DNA from: Nitrospira sp. CG24E
GTDB taxonomy: Bacteria; Nitrospirota; Nitrospiria; Nitrospirales; Nitrospiraceae
DNA length: 64,000 nucleotides
Reading direction: 5' to 3'
NCBI GenBank assembly: GCA_002869895.2
Contig: NEWP02000021.1
Location: 110,337 to 174,336, forward strand
The notes beneath the pieces are model-generated. The model saw nothing but the letters and a program-made list of their open reading frames with translations, was not told the origin of the DNA and did no database searches. Positions 54,452 to 62,950 of the stretch are shown here, piece after piece (the first letter of the stretch is position 1; every line of letters starts with the position of its first letter). The position numbers and the translations under genes were made by a program.

Positions 54452-55476
54452 AGGCGGCCCCCTTATATGTATCGGGAGTGGTGGGTGCACTGATTGGCAT
54501 CGGGGCCTTGGTTGCCGGAGGCTGCGCCAATGAGCAGCAGGCGAAGGGGCATGAACTGTACAACCACTACTGCTCTCACTGTCACGGCGAGAGTGGACGC
54601 CAGAACGAAGGTTACAATTGGTCCTCGATGCCGGATCCGAAGCCCAAAGATCTCACGAACAAGTCAGAGATGAGCACCCTCAAAGACAAAGACATCTTCG
54701 AGACGATTTATCGGGATATGAAAGATACGGGTGAAGGGGGCGACGAGATCGGCGACGACGAATTCGGCGTGCCTACCATGCCGACGTTCAAGTACACCCT
54801 GTCGGAAGACGAGATATGGGCCATTGTCGGCTATGTCCGTGGCCTCCACGGCACGAAGATGGAGTTTAAGGTCGAAGAGAGAAAGAAACAGTTGGTTGAC
54901 GCACTCACGGCGGCTCAAGCCAATTTTGAGCAGGCCACGAAGACCTATGAGGAGGCTGAAAAGAAAGCCAACGAAGAGGCCGAAAAGAAAAATGTGGATG
55001 TCGATGATGCGGTCTATGCCACTGAATTGGCAGCCATGGCGAAAGCGAAAAGAGAACTCGATGCGGCACAGGCTGCGATGAACAATTTCTCGGCCAGACC
55101 GGGAAAAGGCACGAGTGTCGCGCGGCCCGATCTCACCGTGAAGCCGGCAGAGATTCCGAAGTTGGTGGAGCTCGGCAAGCGGTATTATGAGGATAAGTAT
55201 GGCTGCAACGGCTGCCATGCCATCGGCGGTGAAGGGGGGAAGGTCGGGCCGGCGCTCGATCGAGCAGGGTTCAGGTTGAACGCGACTTGGATCTATCGAT
55301 GGCTGAAGAACCCGCAGGCGATGGACGCAGAGACCAGGATGCCGGCACTCGGGCTGAGTGATGCCGATGCCAAAGCCGTGACGATGTACTTGACGACGTT
55401 ACGCGCGGCTGGTAATCCGGAAGGTTCGACCAACAAGCCGGAAGAGCCTTTACCCGTCAGCAAGCCGGCAAGCTGA
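54448..55476 (+). CDS. Dihaem c-type cytochrome lipoprotein with helical spacer
   Basis: 342 aa. Lipobox GALVAGGCANEQ. First haem domain with YCSHCHGESGRQNEGYNWSS and Met in VPTMPTFKYTLSEDEI; then a long Ala/Glu/Lys helix from about residue 140 to 215 (KQLVDALTAAQANFEQATKT, EEAEKKANEEAEKKN); then a second haem domain with YGCNGCHAIGGEGGKVGPAL and Met in RMPALGLSDADAKAVTM. The start overlaps the previous stop as ATGA. The helical spacer suggests the two haems sit apart, perhaps bridging two parts of the complex. Last gene of the operon. Confidence 0.9.
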   Translation: MKAAPLYVSGVVGALIGIGALVAGGCANEQQAKGHELYNHYCSHCHGESGRQNEGYNWSSMPDPKPKDLTNKSEMSTLKDKDIFETIYRDMKDTGEGGDEIGDDEFGVPTMPTFKYTLSEDEIWAIVGYVRGLHGTKMEFKVEERKKQLVDALTAAQANFEQATKTYEEAEKKANEEAEKKNVDVDDAVYATELAAMAKAKRELDAAQAAMNNFSARPGKGTSVARPDLTVKPAEIPKLVELGKRYYEDKYGCNGCHAIGGEGGKVGPALDRAGFRLNATWIYRWLKNPQAMDAETRMPALGLSDADAKAVTMYLTTLRAAGNPEGSTNKPEEPLPVSKPAS

Positions 55477-55478
55477 TC

Positions 55479-56378
55479 TCAGAGTAGAAATCCCGCGACT
55501 ATTCCGATGAAGACCGCGACTCCTACCCACACATGTTGCTGAAACATGTGAAAAGCGGTGGGAGTCGGTACAGTTTTCCTGAGCTGCAAGGCTTGTCTCG
55601 CACACCAGAGGCCGATCGCAGTGAGGGCTCCATAATAGATCCAGCCGATGTCGGCCAGCCAGCCTGCAAGTCCCAGCAATAACAGCATGGCGCAGAATAC
55701 CGTGCCGACAGCGATCCACGTCGAGGAACCGAACAGCAACGCTGAAGATTTCACGCCGATTCGACGGTCGTCCTCCCGATCCTGTAGCGCGTAGATCGTA
55801 TCGTACCCAATCGCCCAGCAGACCGTCGCAGCGAAGAGGCACCAGGCCGGCGCTTCAATCGTTCCACGTGACGCGGTCCAGGCCATAATCGTGCCCCACC
55901 CAAATGCGATTCCCAACATGGCTTGGGGGATATGGATGATGCGTTTGGCGAAGGGATAGGCGCCGGCCAAGAGGATAGCGATCGGACTCAAGAGGATTGT
56001 GAAGGGATCGAGGAAGAGTACGAGTATTCCGGCCAGTAGGAGGAAGAAGGCGAAGACGAGCCAGGCATGCGTGGGGCTGAGTTCACCCGATGCGAGTGGC
56101 CGGACCCTTGTGCGGGTCACATGTCGGTCGAAGGATCGATCTGCTAAATCGTTTAAGACGACTCCTGCACTGCGCATCACAAAGGACCCGATGGCAAAGA
56201 TGGCGAACAAGCGCAACGGAGGCATGCCGCGAGTTGCCAAGACCAAGGACCAGAGTGTTGGGAGCATGAGCAGCCAGGTCCCAGTCTGGCTCTGGAGACG
56301 AATGAGTCGGCTGATGGCCGACCAGGAAAGTTGAGGCGACAAAGGCGGCCCTGATTCTACCGAAGAAGATTCAGTCAT
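55479..56378 (-). CDS. UbiA-family prenyltransferase
   Basis: 299 aa, eight to nine TM helices. First Asp motif NDLADRSFDRHVTRTR (NDxxDxxxD), second YALQDREDDRRIGVKS. This matches 4-hydroxybenzoate or related aromatic polyprenyltransferases, which attach an isoprenoid tail in quinone synthesis. Its order of motifs and length fit UbiA well. The gene is convergent to the cytochrome operon with only 2 bp between stops. A quinone role would suit the neighbouring respiratory genes; the aromatic substrate is not known. Confidence 0.92.
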   Translation of the reverse strand: MTESSSVESGPPLSPQLSWSAISRLIRLQSQTGTWLLMLPTLWSLVLATRGMPPLRLFAIFAIGSFVMRSAGVVLNDLADRSFDRHVTRTRVRPLASGELSPTHAWLVFAFFLLLAGILVLFLDPFTILLSPIAILLAGAYPFAKRIIHIPQAMLGIAFGWGTIMAWTASRGTIEAPAWCLFAATVCWAIGYDTIYALQDREDDRRIGVKSSALLFGSSTWIAVGTVFCAMLLLLGLAGWLADIGWIYYGALTAIGLWCARQALQLRKTVPTPTAFHMFQQHVWVGVAVFIGIVAGFLL

Positions 56379-56430
56379 GGGGGATCAACTTAGCCGAGGG
56401 TTGTTGGACTGTCAACGCCGCGCCGCGGCT

Positions 56431-56530
56431 GGTTTCTCTTGTTCATTTGGTTCATTTGGTTTGTGTGGTTGAATGAAACCAATCAGATGAACCAAATCAA
56501 CCAGATAAACAAAACAAACCAGATAGACCG
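56431..56530. repeat. G/T-arm and A/C-arm hairpin repeat, copy 3
   Basis: ggtttctcttgttcatttgg, ttcatttggtttgtgtggtt and then aaaccaatcagatgaaccaa, atcaaccagataaacaaaac form a long imperfect hairpin between divergent ubiA-type and caspase-like genes. Confidence 0.7.
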
Positions 56531-56572
56531 GTCCCGTCGGGTTGTGCTCGTTGGGTGCTTTTCTGTATAAGA

Positions 56573-58477
56573 ATGATTGTGCAGGTCATTGATTCAGCGC
56601 GTCATTCCCTCTTGTTTCGTGCAGCCTCAGGGGTTGTTGTGGGGTTCTGTATTGCGACCTTGATGAGCTGCGGACTTTTCTCGAATCGCGGCAGCTCGAA
56701 TCTCGGATCCAATCTTCCCCTCACAGTCCAACTTCGACCTGATTCCGGTATCGTCGGGGCGCAGCTTACCTATCGGGATGCGTGCGGCCAGAAGCAATAC
56801 TTGCCGATCGGTTCACCCCTACAGGACCTGCTGAAGCGAAAGACAGGCCGCGTGTTTGAAAGGGTCTTGACGGATGAGACCGGATCCTTGTCGGCTTCCG
56901 ATGGGTATGTCGATACCTCGTTGGGTCCGGCCTATGTCGATCTTGTCATCCCTGGAAAGGTCGATAAAAGCTATCCGGCCACAGTCACTTTGGGATTGGA
57001 CTTTGCCTACAGGGCCGCCGACGGAAGGGTCCTCTACAGTAAAAAGATTCAAAGCATCGGTCGTGGAGAGGTCGATGTTACTGCTGCCTCCTGTGAGGTG
57101 AAGGGGCTCGATGTGATTGCCCAAGAGGCCATCGACTATGTGACGGATGGTATGGCCAATCAACTCGGGACATCCAACAATATTATCGATGCCGCTCAAG
57201 CGCGCAAGGCTGCCGGCCCCAAGGCAGCCACATCTGCGAAGCCGGCAGTGACAACGCAATCGGCGGTAGCCGTTCCGGTGCCGCTTCCAGTGGATGGGGC
57301 TGCCACGGTGATATTCCGGGCGATTGTCCGGACCGAAAGTCACAATCAGGTGCTCCATGCCGGTGAAGCAGTTGCGATCGAAATTGAAATCAAAAATGAG
57401 GGGCCTGGAACAGCACGGGCGGTTGAACTGTCGGTGGCTGCTACGCCGCCCTTGATCGAGCGGATTCCCAGCATAGTATCCGTCGGGGATCTGCAGCCCG
57501 GCGAGGTAAAGCACCTCACGTTGGACGGCAAGGCTGGGAGAGTCAAAGACGCAGTAGAGGCGGAGCTGACATTGACTATGCGAGCCGGGTCTCCATCGGT
57601 TCAGTTGCCAGCCCCCAAGAAGTTTGTGGTGGCGGCGAAGCCTGAATCCGATATGAAGGCTGTGGCACTGCCGGTCGATGTGGATCATTTGCCGAAACAG
57701 ATCAGCCTGCTCAAACAGCCGAAGGCTGTCGGCATTGTCATCGGGGTGGGCCGGTTTCGGGAAAGCGGTATTGCCAAGGTTAAGTATGCGGCACGGGATG
57801 CGGAAGCTATGGCCACGTACCTCAAATCGATTGGAGGGATTCCTCCCGAGCGTGTTCGTACCCTCCTCGATACCCATGCTCTCAAGGATGACCTGGCGGA
57901 AGTCTTGGAAGAGTGGTTGCCCAAGCAGGTAGACTCCACCACCGTAGTCTATATTTCAATCATCGGCAGAGGAGTGGTTGAGTCCACCACCGGCGCAGTG
58001 TCGGTGATGTTGTTCGACAGTACCGCCGCGTCCGGTGCGCGGCGCTACTCGCTGCGCCGGCTGCAGGACTCTTTGACATCATTGCCGATCCGGCAGGCCA
58101 TTGTGATGCTTGATCTCTCGCTCGAACGGGCGCCGAGCAGAGAGGCAGTAGATGGAGTGGTTCCCTTATGGGGACAGGAGGGAAACGGGAAAGAAAACAT
58201 TATGTGGATGGTCGGCAATCAGCTCGTTAAGGAAAGCAATAGTTATGACCCAGGCAAGCACGGGCTGTTTACCTATCAACTACTTAAGGGGCTTGGTGGC
58301 GTGGCAGATCTCGATAGAAACGGTACCATTTTGGCCGGCGAACTCTGCGCCTATACCAAGGGTCAAGTATTCAAGGTAGCCCAGGAACAGTATGGTAGTG
58401 GGCAGGAGCCTCTCTGCCTTCCCAGGCCAGGCCAGGGGGCTTCGGTCCGGTTGCAACCAGTGGCCCAGTTCAAATAG
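56573..58477 (+). CDS. Lipoprotein with catalytically dead caspase-like domain
   Basis: About 634 aa from the second Met (56573). Lipobox FCIATLMSCGLF. A middle domain (NEGPGTARAVELSVAATPPL, DLQPGEVKHLTLDG) resembles a CARDB/BACON-like adhesion fold. The C-terminal ~230 residues look like a peptidase C14 caspase domain: VGIVIGVGRFRESGIAKVKY, AARDAEAMATYLKSIGGIPP, VRTLLDTHALKDDLAEVLEE. The catalytic His motif (usually SGHG) reads SIIGRGVVES and the catalytic Cys motif (usually DACHSG) reads MLDLSLERAPS, so both catalytic residues appear missing. Monocistronic after a long hairpin repeat. A binding or scaffold role is more likely than proteolysis. Confidence 0.8.
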   Translation: MIVQVIDSARHSLLFRAASGVVVGFCIATLMSCGLFSNRGSSNLGSNLPLTVQLRPDSGIVGAQLTYRDACGQKQYLPIGSPLQDLLKRKTGRVFERVLTDETGSLSASDGYVDTSLGPAYVDLVIPGKVDKSYPATVTLGLDFAYRAADGRVLYSKKIQSIGRGEVDVTAASCEVKGLDVIAQEAIDYVTDGMANQLGTSNNIIDAAQARKAAGPKAATSAKPAVTTQSAVAVPVPLPVDGAATVIFRAIVRTESHNQVLHAGEAVAIEIEIKNEGPGTARAVELSVAATPPLIERIPSIVSVGDLQPGEVKHLTLDGKAGRVKDAVEAELTLTMRAGSPSVQLPAPKKFVVAAKPESDMKAVALPVDVDHLPKQISLLKQPKAVGIVIGVGRFRESGIAKVKYAARDAEAMATYLKSIGGIPPERVRTLLDTHALKDDLAEVLEEWLPKQVDSTTVVYISIIGRGVVESTTGAVSVMLFDSTAASGARRYSLRRLQDSLTSLPIRQAIVMLDLSLERAPSREAVDGVVPLWGQEGNGKENIMWMVGNQLVKESNSYDPGKHGLFTYQLLKGLGGVADLDRNGTILAGELCAYTKGQVFKVAQEQYGSGQEPLCLPRPGQGASVRLQPVAQFK

Positions 58478-58610
58478 CGCTGGTAGGCTGGTTGGTCAGC
58501 CGACGCGTCCGGCAGTAGAAATCTCGCCTTTCACCCGTTACCTACCGTCGAACGAAAAAATCCTTGAGGCGGAGAAAGAACCCGTGTAAGTTGTGAGGTC
58601 TTACGCGAGG

Positions 58611-58686
58611 GCCGGCGTAGCTCAGTTGGTAGAGCAGCGGTTTCGTAAACCGCAGGTCGTCCGTTCAATCCGGATCGCCGGCTCCA
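58611..58686 (+). tRNA. tRNA-Thr (CGT)
   Basis: Acceptor gccggcg (58611-58617) pairs with cgccggc (58676-58682), CCA encoded at 58684-58686. D arm agctcagttggtagagca, anticodon stem gcggt/accgc with loop ttcgtaa, anticodon CGT. Its 3' end borders a decayed integrase gene and is a likely attachment site. Confidence 0.95.
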
Positions 58687-58695
58687 TAACACCAG

Positions 58696-59275
58696 TCAAT
58701 GTTTCAACTGGTTCCCGGTTGACGAACCCGCTCCGCTGCCTACCCAGTTCTGCCGGTGTAACCGAAAGTGTAACCTTCTCCCGTTCGTAGCAGGTGCAAG
58801 GGTATTCGCTGCCACCGTGAGGTCAGTTTCGTCGACGATGTTGTAACGATCAAACACGCTCCGAGTCTTGTGGCCGCTTCTTGCCATCGCCACCTTCTCA
58901 GGAATCCCTGCCCTGGTCATATTCCGCACCGCCGTCCGACGGAAGTCGTGCACAAGGCGACCTTCAAGACCCATACGTTTACAGGCTCGCTTCCAGCACC
59001 GCTTGATCTCTAGCTGTCGTGTTCCATACCGTCGGCAGACCCATGGCGAGGCTGGATAGCTAGCCTCATGTCGTCGCTTTGCTTTCAGCCTCGGTATAGA
59101 TCGGGCGGCAGATAAACGACTCTGGGCGTTTCTGTTTTCGTCTGTAAGGGAGTCAGTGAAAGCTTCCCTTCCCCCAGATCAAGCTGAGACCATTTCAACC
59201 CCAAGACTTCCCCAATTCTCAAGCCGGTGTAGTTGAAATGGTATCGCGTAGCCATACAACTATCCTCTATTGGTG
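58696..59275 (-). pseudogene. Decayed tyrosine recombinase (phage-type integrase)
   Basis: Minus-strand translation gives RIGEVLGLKWSQLDLGEGKL then PRVVYLPPDLYRG, after which the frame shifts near 59087-59093 and continues LKAKRRHEASYPASPWV and on to HDFRRTAVRNMTRAGI and ARSGHKTRSVFDRYNIVDE. These are the catalytic-domain boxes with Arg, His-x-x-Arg and Tyr. The N-terminal part (arm and core-binding domains) is missing upstream of about 59275. One frameshift plus truncation make it nonfunctional. Location at the 3' end of tRNA-Thr marks an old integration of a phage or island. Confidence 0.85.
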
Positions 59276-59533
59276 AATGAGGAAGTGCATTCTGCCCTTG
59301 ATATCCGCGATGGAGAGGGAGTGGGGTAACAACATAAACCCCTCGAAGTGAGGGGTTTCACGCCGTTGGTTGCTCGTGAGCCCTATCGTCCCCGTTTCCA
59401 GGCTGGCATTGCCGCCTTCAGCAGGTTGGCAGACGGTCATTGGGCCAGAACCCTCGGCGTCGCTAAATATGTTCTTGTAGAGTATCGTGCTACAACGAAC
59501 GTTGTAATAGGCGGTCAACAAGTCATTCGATGC

Positions 59534-60685
59534 TTATTTCGTCTCTGCCTTGAACTTGTCGATAGAGAGGGAAATGTCCGCGGGGTCTCTTGACCCCTCT
59601 ATTTTGGTTCGGTATGCCTCGGGCTGTCTGGCAAGCCAGATCCGATACGGCGTCATCGAGCCCTTGGGGCCTACGATCTTTTGCCAGTCTGGATGCCACA
59701 TCGACAGCATCTCTTTCGCTCGTTGGTGCTCTTCAAGTTCTTCCTTGGGGGCTCCTTTAGAAGTCGAACTTTGGGAGGCTTTGGACCTCTCTTGTTCTGC
59801 CAGGTAGGCCTCGAAGGTGGGAATGTTGTCAGCAGGTTTCTTCAACGCACTAAGATCAGACTTGTTAACAACAGTGGGCTTTAGCGCACGGCAACCTTGT
59901 CCTTCTTCTGGAACCGAATCACTCTCCGCGATTCCAACAACCACTCCTCCCTGAAACTTGAGCCACTGTTTCCCATAGTTCCACGTCTCTGTGTCACAGC
60001 AGGTTTTATGCCAATCCCTTGCGGCTCTCCGTATTGGGGGGCCAAGGACAGACCTGATTTCATCCATGGTCATACCGCAATGGGCATATTCTTGAGTTCT
60101 CGCATTGAGGTGTTCAAGATTATGGACAATAGTGTCGTATTGAGATAGGACCATGTGTCTCTCTTCGCGTAGGCGAATAATTTGCTCGTCAGGCTTCATT
60201 TCCCCCAACTGTCGTTGCAAGCTGACCACCTGCCTTTCTAAGGCAAGAATTTCCTCTTGCGTATGCTTAAGCTCCTGCGATTTACCACGATCACTCAACA
60301 GTTCCTTGAGTCTGGCATTCATCAAATCAGAATCGTATTGAGCTTTCAGTTTGACGAGGACGGCGAGACCTTCGCCCGAAGCCAAGAACGATTCTGAGAC
60401 CTGTTCGGTCTTCATAAAGCTGAAGGAGTAGGCGCGGATGTCATCCTTGGTCAAGTCAGACGAGGAAACGATGGTTTCCGAGTCGAGTAGGGCCCCAATC
60501 TGCTCCGCACAGCGTCGTTTAGCCTCAATGAAGGCTATTTCCCTGGCGTCATGCTTGGTGTCGTTATCCCCCAAGACGTACTGGTATTCACATGTCACGG
60601 TATCAGTCCTGGCATAAGCATTCGACATGATCGGGGACATGCCCAAGATCAGACAAAAAAGCAGAAGGGGGTGCCGCATAGGCAT
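59534..60685 (-). CDS. Exported coiled-coil protein with SmpA-like segment
   Basis: 383 aa. Signal peptide (LLLFCLILGMSPIMSNAYA). First domain (YQYVLGDNDTKHDAREIAFI then EAKRRCAEQIGALLDSET) resembles the LPP20/secreted-protein pattern in which a helix rich in EAKR precedes a strand. Then a coiled coil (about residues 125-195: ELKHTQEEILALERQVVSLQ). Then YAHCGMTMDEIRSVLGPPIR..WNYGKQWLKFQGGVVVGI, a SmpA/BamE-like segment. A Ser/Lys-rich linker and a short C-terminal region close it. It sits just inside the tRNA-Thr insertion point and is probably island cargo. Function unknown. Confidence 0.7.
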   Translation of the reverse strand: MPMRHPLLLFCLILGMSPIMSNAYARTDTVTCEYQYVLGDNDTKHDAREIAFIEAKRRCAEQIGALLDSETIVSSSDLTKDDIRAYSFSFMKTEQVSESFLASGEGLAVLVKLKAQYDSDLMNARLKELLSDRGKSQELKHTQEEILALERQVVSLQRQLGEMKPDEQIIRLREERHMVLSQYDTIVHNLEHLNARTQEYAHCGMTMDEIRSVLGPPIRRAARDWHKTCCDTETWNYGKQWLKFQGGVVVGIAESDSVPEEGQGCRALKPTVVNKSDLSALKKPADNIPTFEAYLAEQERSKASQSSTSKGAPKEELEEHQRAKEMLSMWHPDWQKIVGPKGSMTPYRIWLARQPEAYRTKIEGSRDPADISLSIDKFKAETK

Positions 60686-61370
60686 GATAGTTTTCCTACA
60701 GGTTTATACCTCTGACAAGTTGCTTCTGCGCAAGGCTAAGCCGTCCATGGGGAGGTGTCAAGGTAGGGTTGGCTGACGATTCACTTTGGGGCATATTGTT
60801 TTCGCCGCGCAGTCGCTCATATCTGGGTGGCGGTACATTGTCTCAGTGGGTTTTGATCTTTCGGGGACATACAGCAGTCTCGCAAGTTCGAACCTGCATA
60901 GGTTCTACATCTGTACGAACTAACCATCCTCCTTCTAGCGTATCTACGATTTCTCGCAGACTTTCATGGCAGGAAGGGGAGTTGGAGTCTGATCTATAGT
61001 GGGACCGATTCCTATTGTTGTAACGTATTTTCGCTTTGCACTTCAGCTAGTTAGATGACATATGCCGATCCGGCTCTCTGCTCGCACACTCCCATCTAAA
61101 CTGCCGATCCAGTAAGGGCCAAGTTCGGCATCTTGCCCCCCTTCCGAGTTACTTCCTTCGGGTCTTTTGCCCTGCGGCTATTGCCGTTATGCTCTCCTAT
61201 CAGGATACGGTTGATTGAGTTCATCTGGTGTCTCATCCAAGCAAACAACCAGATGGACCAGGTTAACCGGACAAGCCGCCAGACCTAATCCTGATCTTCA
61301 TACGATGGCAGGCTTTTCAGCATCCTGCTAAAGCCAAGGTTTACGGGATGGAACAACAGGAGGGGACATT
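60686..61370. other. Gene-free stretch with a diverged hairpin repeat
   Basis: No convincing gene. Frames here lack ribosome sites and recognisable products. A diverged G/T-A/C hairpin lies at 61211-61290. This may be decayed island DNA. Confidence 0.4.
61211..61290. repeat. G/T-arm and A/C-arm hairpin repeat, copy 4 (diverged)
   Basis: ttgattgagttcatctggtg and aaccagatggaccaggttaa, with ccaagcaaac between; arms still pair in part (catctggt/accagatg). Confidence 0.5.
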
Positions 61371-61616
61371 ATGGATTGCAGACGTTGTCAGGGAATGATG
61401 ATCGAAGCCCATTACATGGATATGGAGGGGACCTATGGGTTCTCGTACATGAAGGGATGGCGCTGTCTGAATTGCGGTCATGTGGCGGATGCCATCATGG
61501 AGGCGAACCGTCGCTTACAGGAAGCGGCCATCCATGCGCCGGCGCACAAGACCTCTGAGTACGAGCGGGAGGCTGCGCAGCTCGATGTCGAACCATGCAC
61601 AAGGATTGCTGCGTAA
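61371..61616 (+). CDS. Small zinc-ribbon-like protein
   Basis: 81 aa. Two CxxC pairs in a zinc-ribbon arrangement: MDCRRCQGMMIEAHYMDMEG at the start, then GWRCLNCGHVADAIM. A helical, Ala/Glu-rich tail follows. A strong AGGAGG precedes ATG 61371. A response regulator gene follows about 70 bp downstream on the same strand. Metal binding is inferred from the Cys pattern. Regulatory or nucleic-acid binding roles are possible; no named family recognised. Confidence 0.75.
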   Translation: MDCRRCQGMMIEAHYMDMEGTYGFSYMKGWRCLNCGHVADAIMEANRRLQEAAIHAPAHKTSEYEREAAQLDVEPCTRIAA

Positions 61617-61684
61617 CCAGGGGACTCTCTGTACGCTCGCGAGTGCTATTGTCCAGACGCTGGACGAGAGGGGAGATCTGTGCC

Positions 61685-62047
61685 ATGGCCTTGATTCTTG
61701 TCATCGATGACGACGAGCATATCCGCGCACTTCTCCGTACCGTCCTTGAGGCGGCCGGGTACGAGGTCATGGAGGCTCCCAACGGTCGTATTGGGCTTGA
61801 GTTGTACCGGCAAAGCCAGGCGGATTTGGTCATCACAGATATTTGTATGCCCGAGCTGAATGGGTTGGACGTGATCTTGGAGCTGACGCGCGGATTGTTG
61901 GACGCAAAGGTGATTGCGATTTCAGGCGAACAGGGGGAACAGAGTTCCTTGAGTGTTGCGAAACTGTTAGGCGCGCACCAGACGTTCCAAAAGCCCTTTA
62001 GCATACAGCAGTTGTTGGGGGCGGTACGGTACGAATTGGCTCATTAG
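61685..62047 (+). CDS. Single-domain response regulator
   Basis: 120 aa from ATG 61685 (AGGGGAG upstream). Receiver domain only: ALILVIDDDEHIRALLRTVL with the acidic pocket, phospho-acceptor Asp in LVITDICMPELNGLDV, Ser/Thr in VIAISGEQGEQ and Lys in TFQKPFSIQQLLGAVR. No output domain, so it acts like CheY or Spo0F as a phospho-relay or protein-binding switch. No kinase gene is adjacent; the preceding zinc-ribbon gene may be a partner by position. Confidence 0.93.
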   Translation: MALILVIDDDEHIRALLRTVLEAAGYEVMEAPNGRIGLELYRQSQADLVITDICMPELNGLDVILELTRGLLDAKVIAISGEQGEQSSLSVAKLLGAHQTFQKPFSIQQLLGAVRYELAH

Positions 62048-62303
62048 CAGACGGTTGAAGCAGTCCGCCGGCTTCATTCTCATGTCGTTCAGGGGTTCGC
62101 TTCTTCGCTCACTGCGGCCTTCCAGAATGTCATTTTTGAACTACCTGCCTCCTACTCTTCTCTCCTTTTGAATTGTTTTCCGCACTTTGTTTGGGGTGCG
62201 CCTCCCTCCTTCAGATTCGGTGGTTTCATCCTTGCCGAATGGCTGCTTGTCCAAATTCGAGAAATAGTTGGCTGGATGGTCCGGAGACGTTAGCATACGG
62301 ACC

Positions 62304-62807
62304 ATGCAGAAACGTCCCATCATAATCGGTCTTGTGCTGGCCTTGGTAGCTGCCTGTCCGTCTCTCTCGTGGGCGGACTTTGCCGCGAAAGTCGTCACTG
62401 TCCATGAGGGTGACCGTCTCACGATTCGTCACGCTGGGCGAAGTGAGACGATTTACCTCAAAGATATCGATTGCCCAGAACTCAAGCAGCCCTACGGAAA
62501 GCAAGCCAAGCATGTGACGGCCGCTATCGTTGGGAACCGCGAGGTGGTCGTTCGAGCGCTCGCGCGAGACAAGCAGGGTCGGCTGTCGGCAGAAATTCTC
62601 CTCCTTCCAAACGGACCGAATGTGGGGCGTGAGTTGGTGAAGGAGGGGTTGGCCTGGTGGCAGAAGGCAGGTTCCGGTGATCCGAGTCTCGGGGATCTCG
62701 AAGAACTCGCCAGAGCCGAGCACAGGGGCCTGTGGTCGGAGCCGGACCCAGTGCCACCCTGGAAGTGGAAAGCCACCAAGAAGACCAGCCGGAAGTATTC
62801 GAACTAG
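62304..62807 (+). CDS. SNase-like (thermonuclease family) exported nuclease
   Basis: 167 aa from ATG 62304. Signal peptide (IIIGLVLALVAACPSLSWA). OB-fold nuclease domain: VVTVHEGDRLTIRHAGRSET, YLKDIDCPELKQPYGKQAKH, VVRALARDKQGRLSAEILLL, RELVKEGLAWWQKAG and LARAEHRGLWSEPDPVPPWK. Staphylococcal-type catalytic residues (Arg, Glu, Arg) are only partly matched: the second Arg may be in ARDKQGRL. In many environmental bacteria such proteins are periplasmic and of unknown use, perhaps DNA scavenging. Monocistronic. Confidence 0.85.
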   Translation: MQKRPIIIGLVLALVAACPSLSWADFAAKVVTVHEGDRLTIRHAGRSETIYLKDIDCPELKQPYGKQAKHVTAAIVGNREVVVRALARDKQGRLSAEILLLPNGPNVGRELVKEGLAWWQKAGSGDPSLGDLEELARAEHRGLWSEPDPVPPWKWKATKKTSRKYSN

Positions 62808-62950
62808 CTCCGGCTCTCTAGCCTGCCGACGATCTTCCGTCTCCTCCACATTTTTCCTCATCACAACAGGAAGCAGCTCTCATCGTATAAGAATACGTGG
62901 CTGGCCCCTGCATGAAGCAGAGCGCTTCAAACAGGGGCTGTGCTGCTGCG

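Noticed and set aside
60886..60910. Possible tRNA T-arm (gcaagttcgaacctgc)
   Set aside because: The stem does not pair as a T-arm and no acceptor, D or anticodon arm fits around it.
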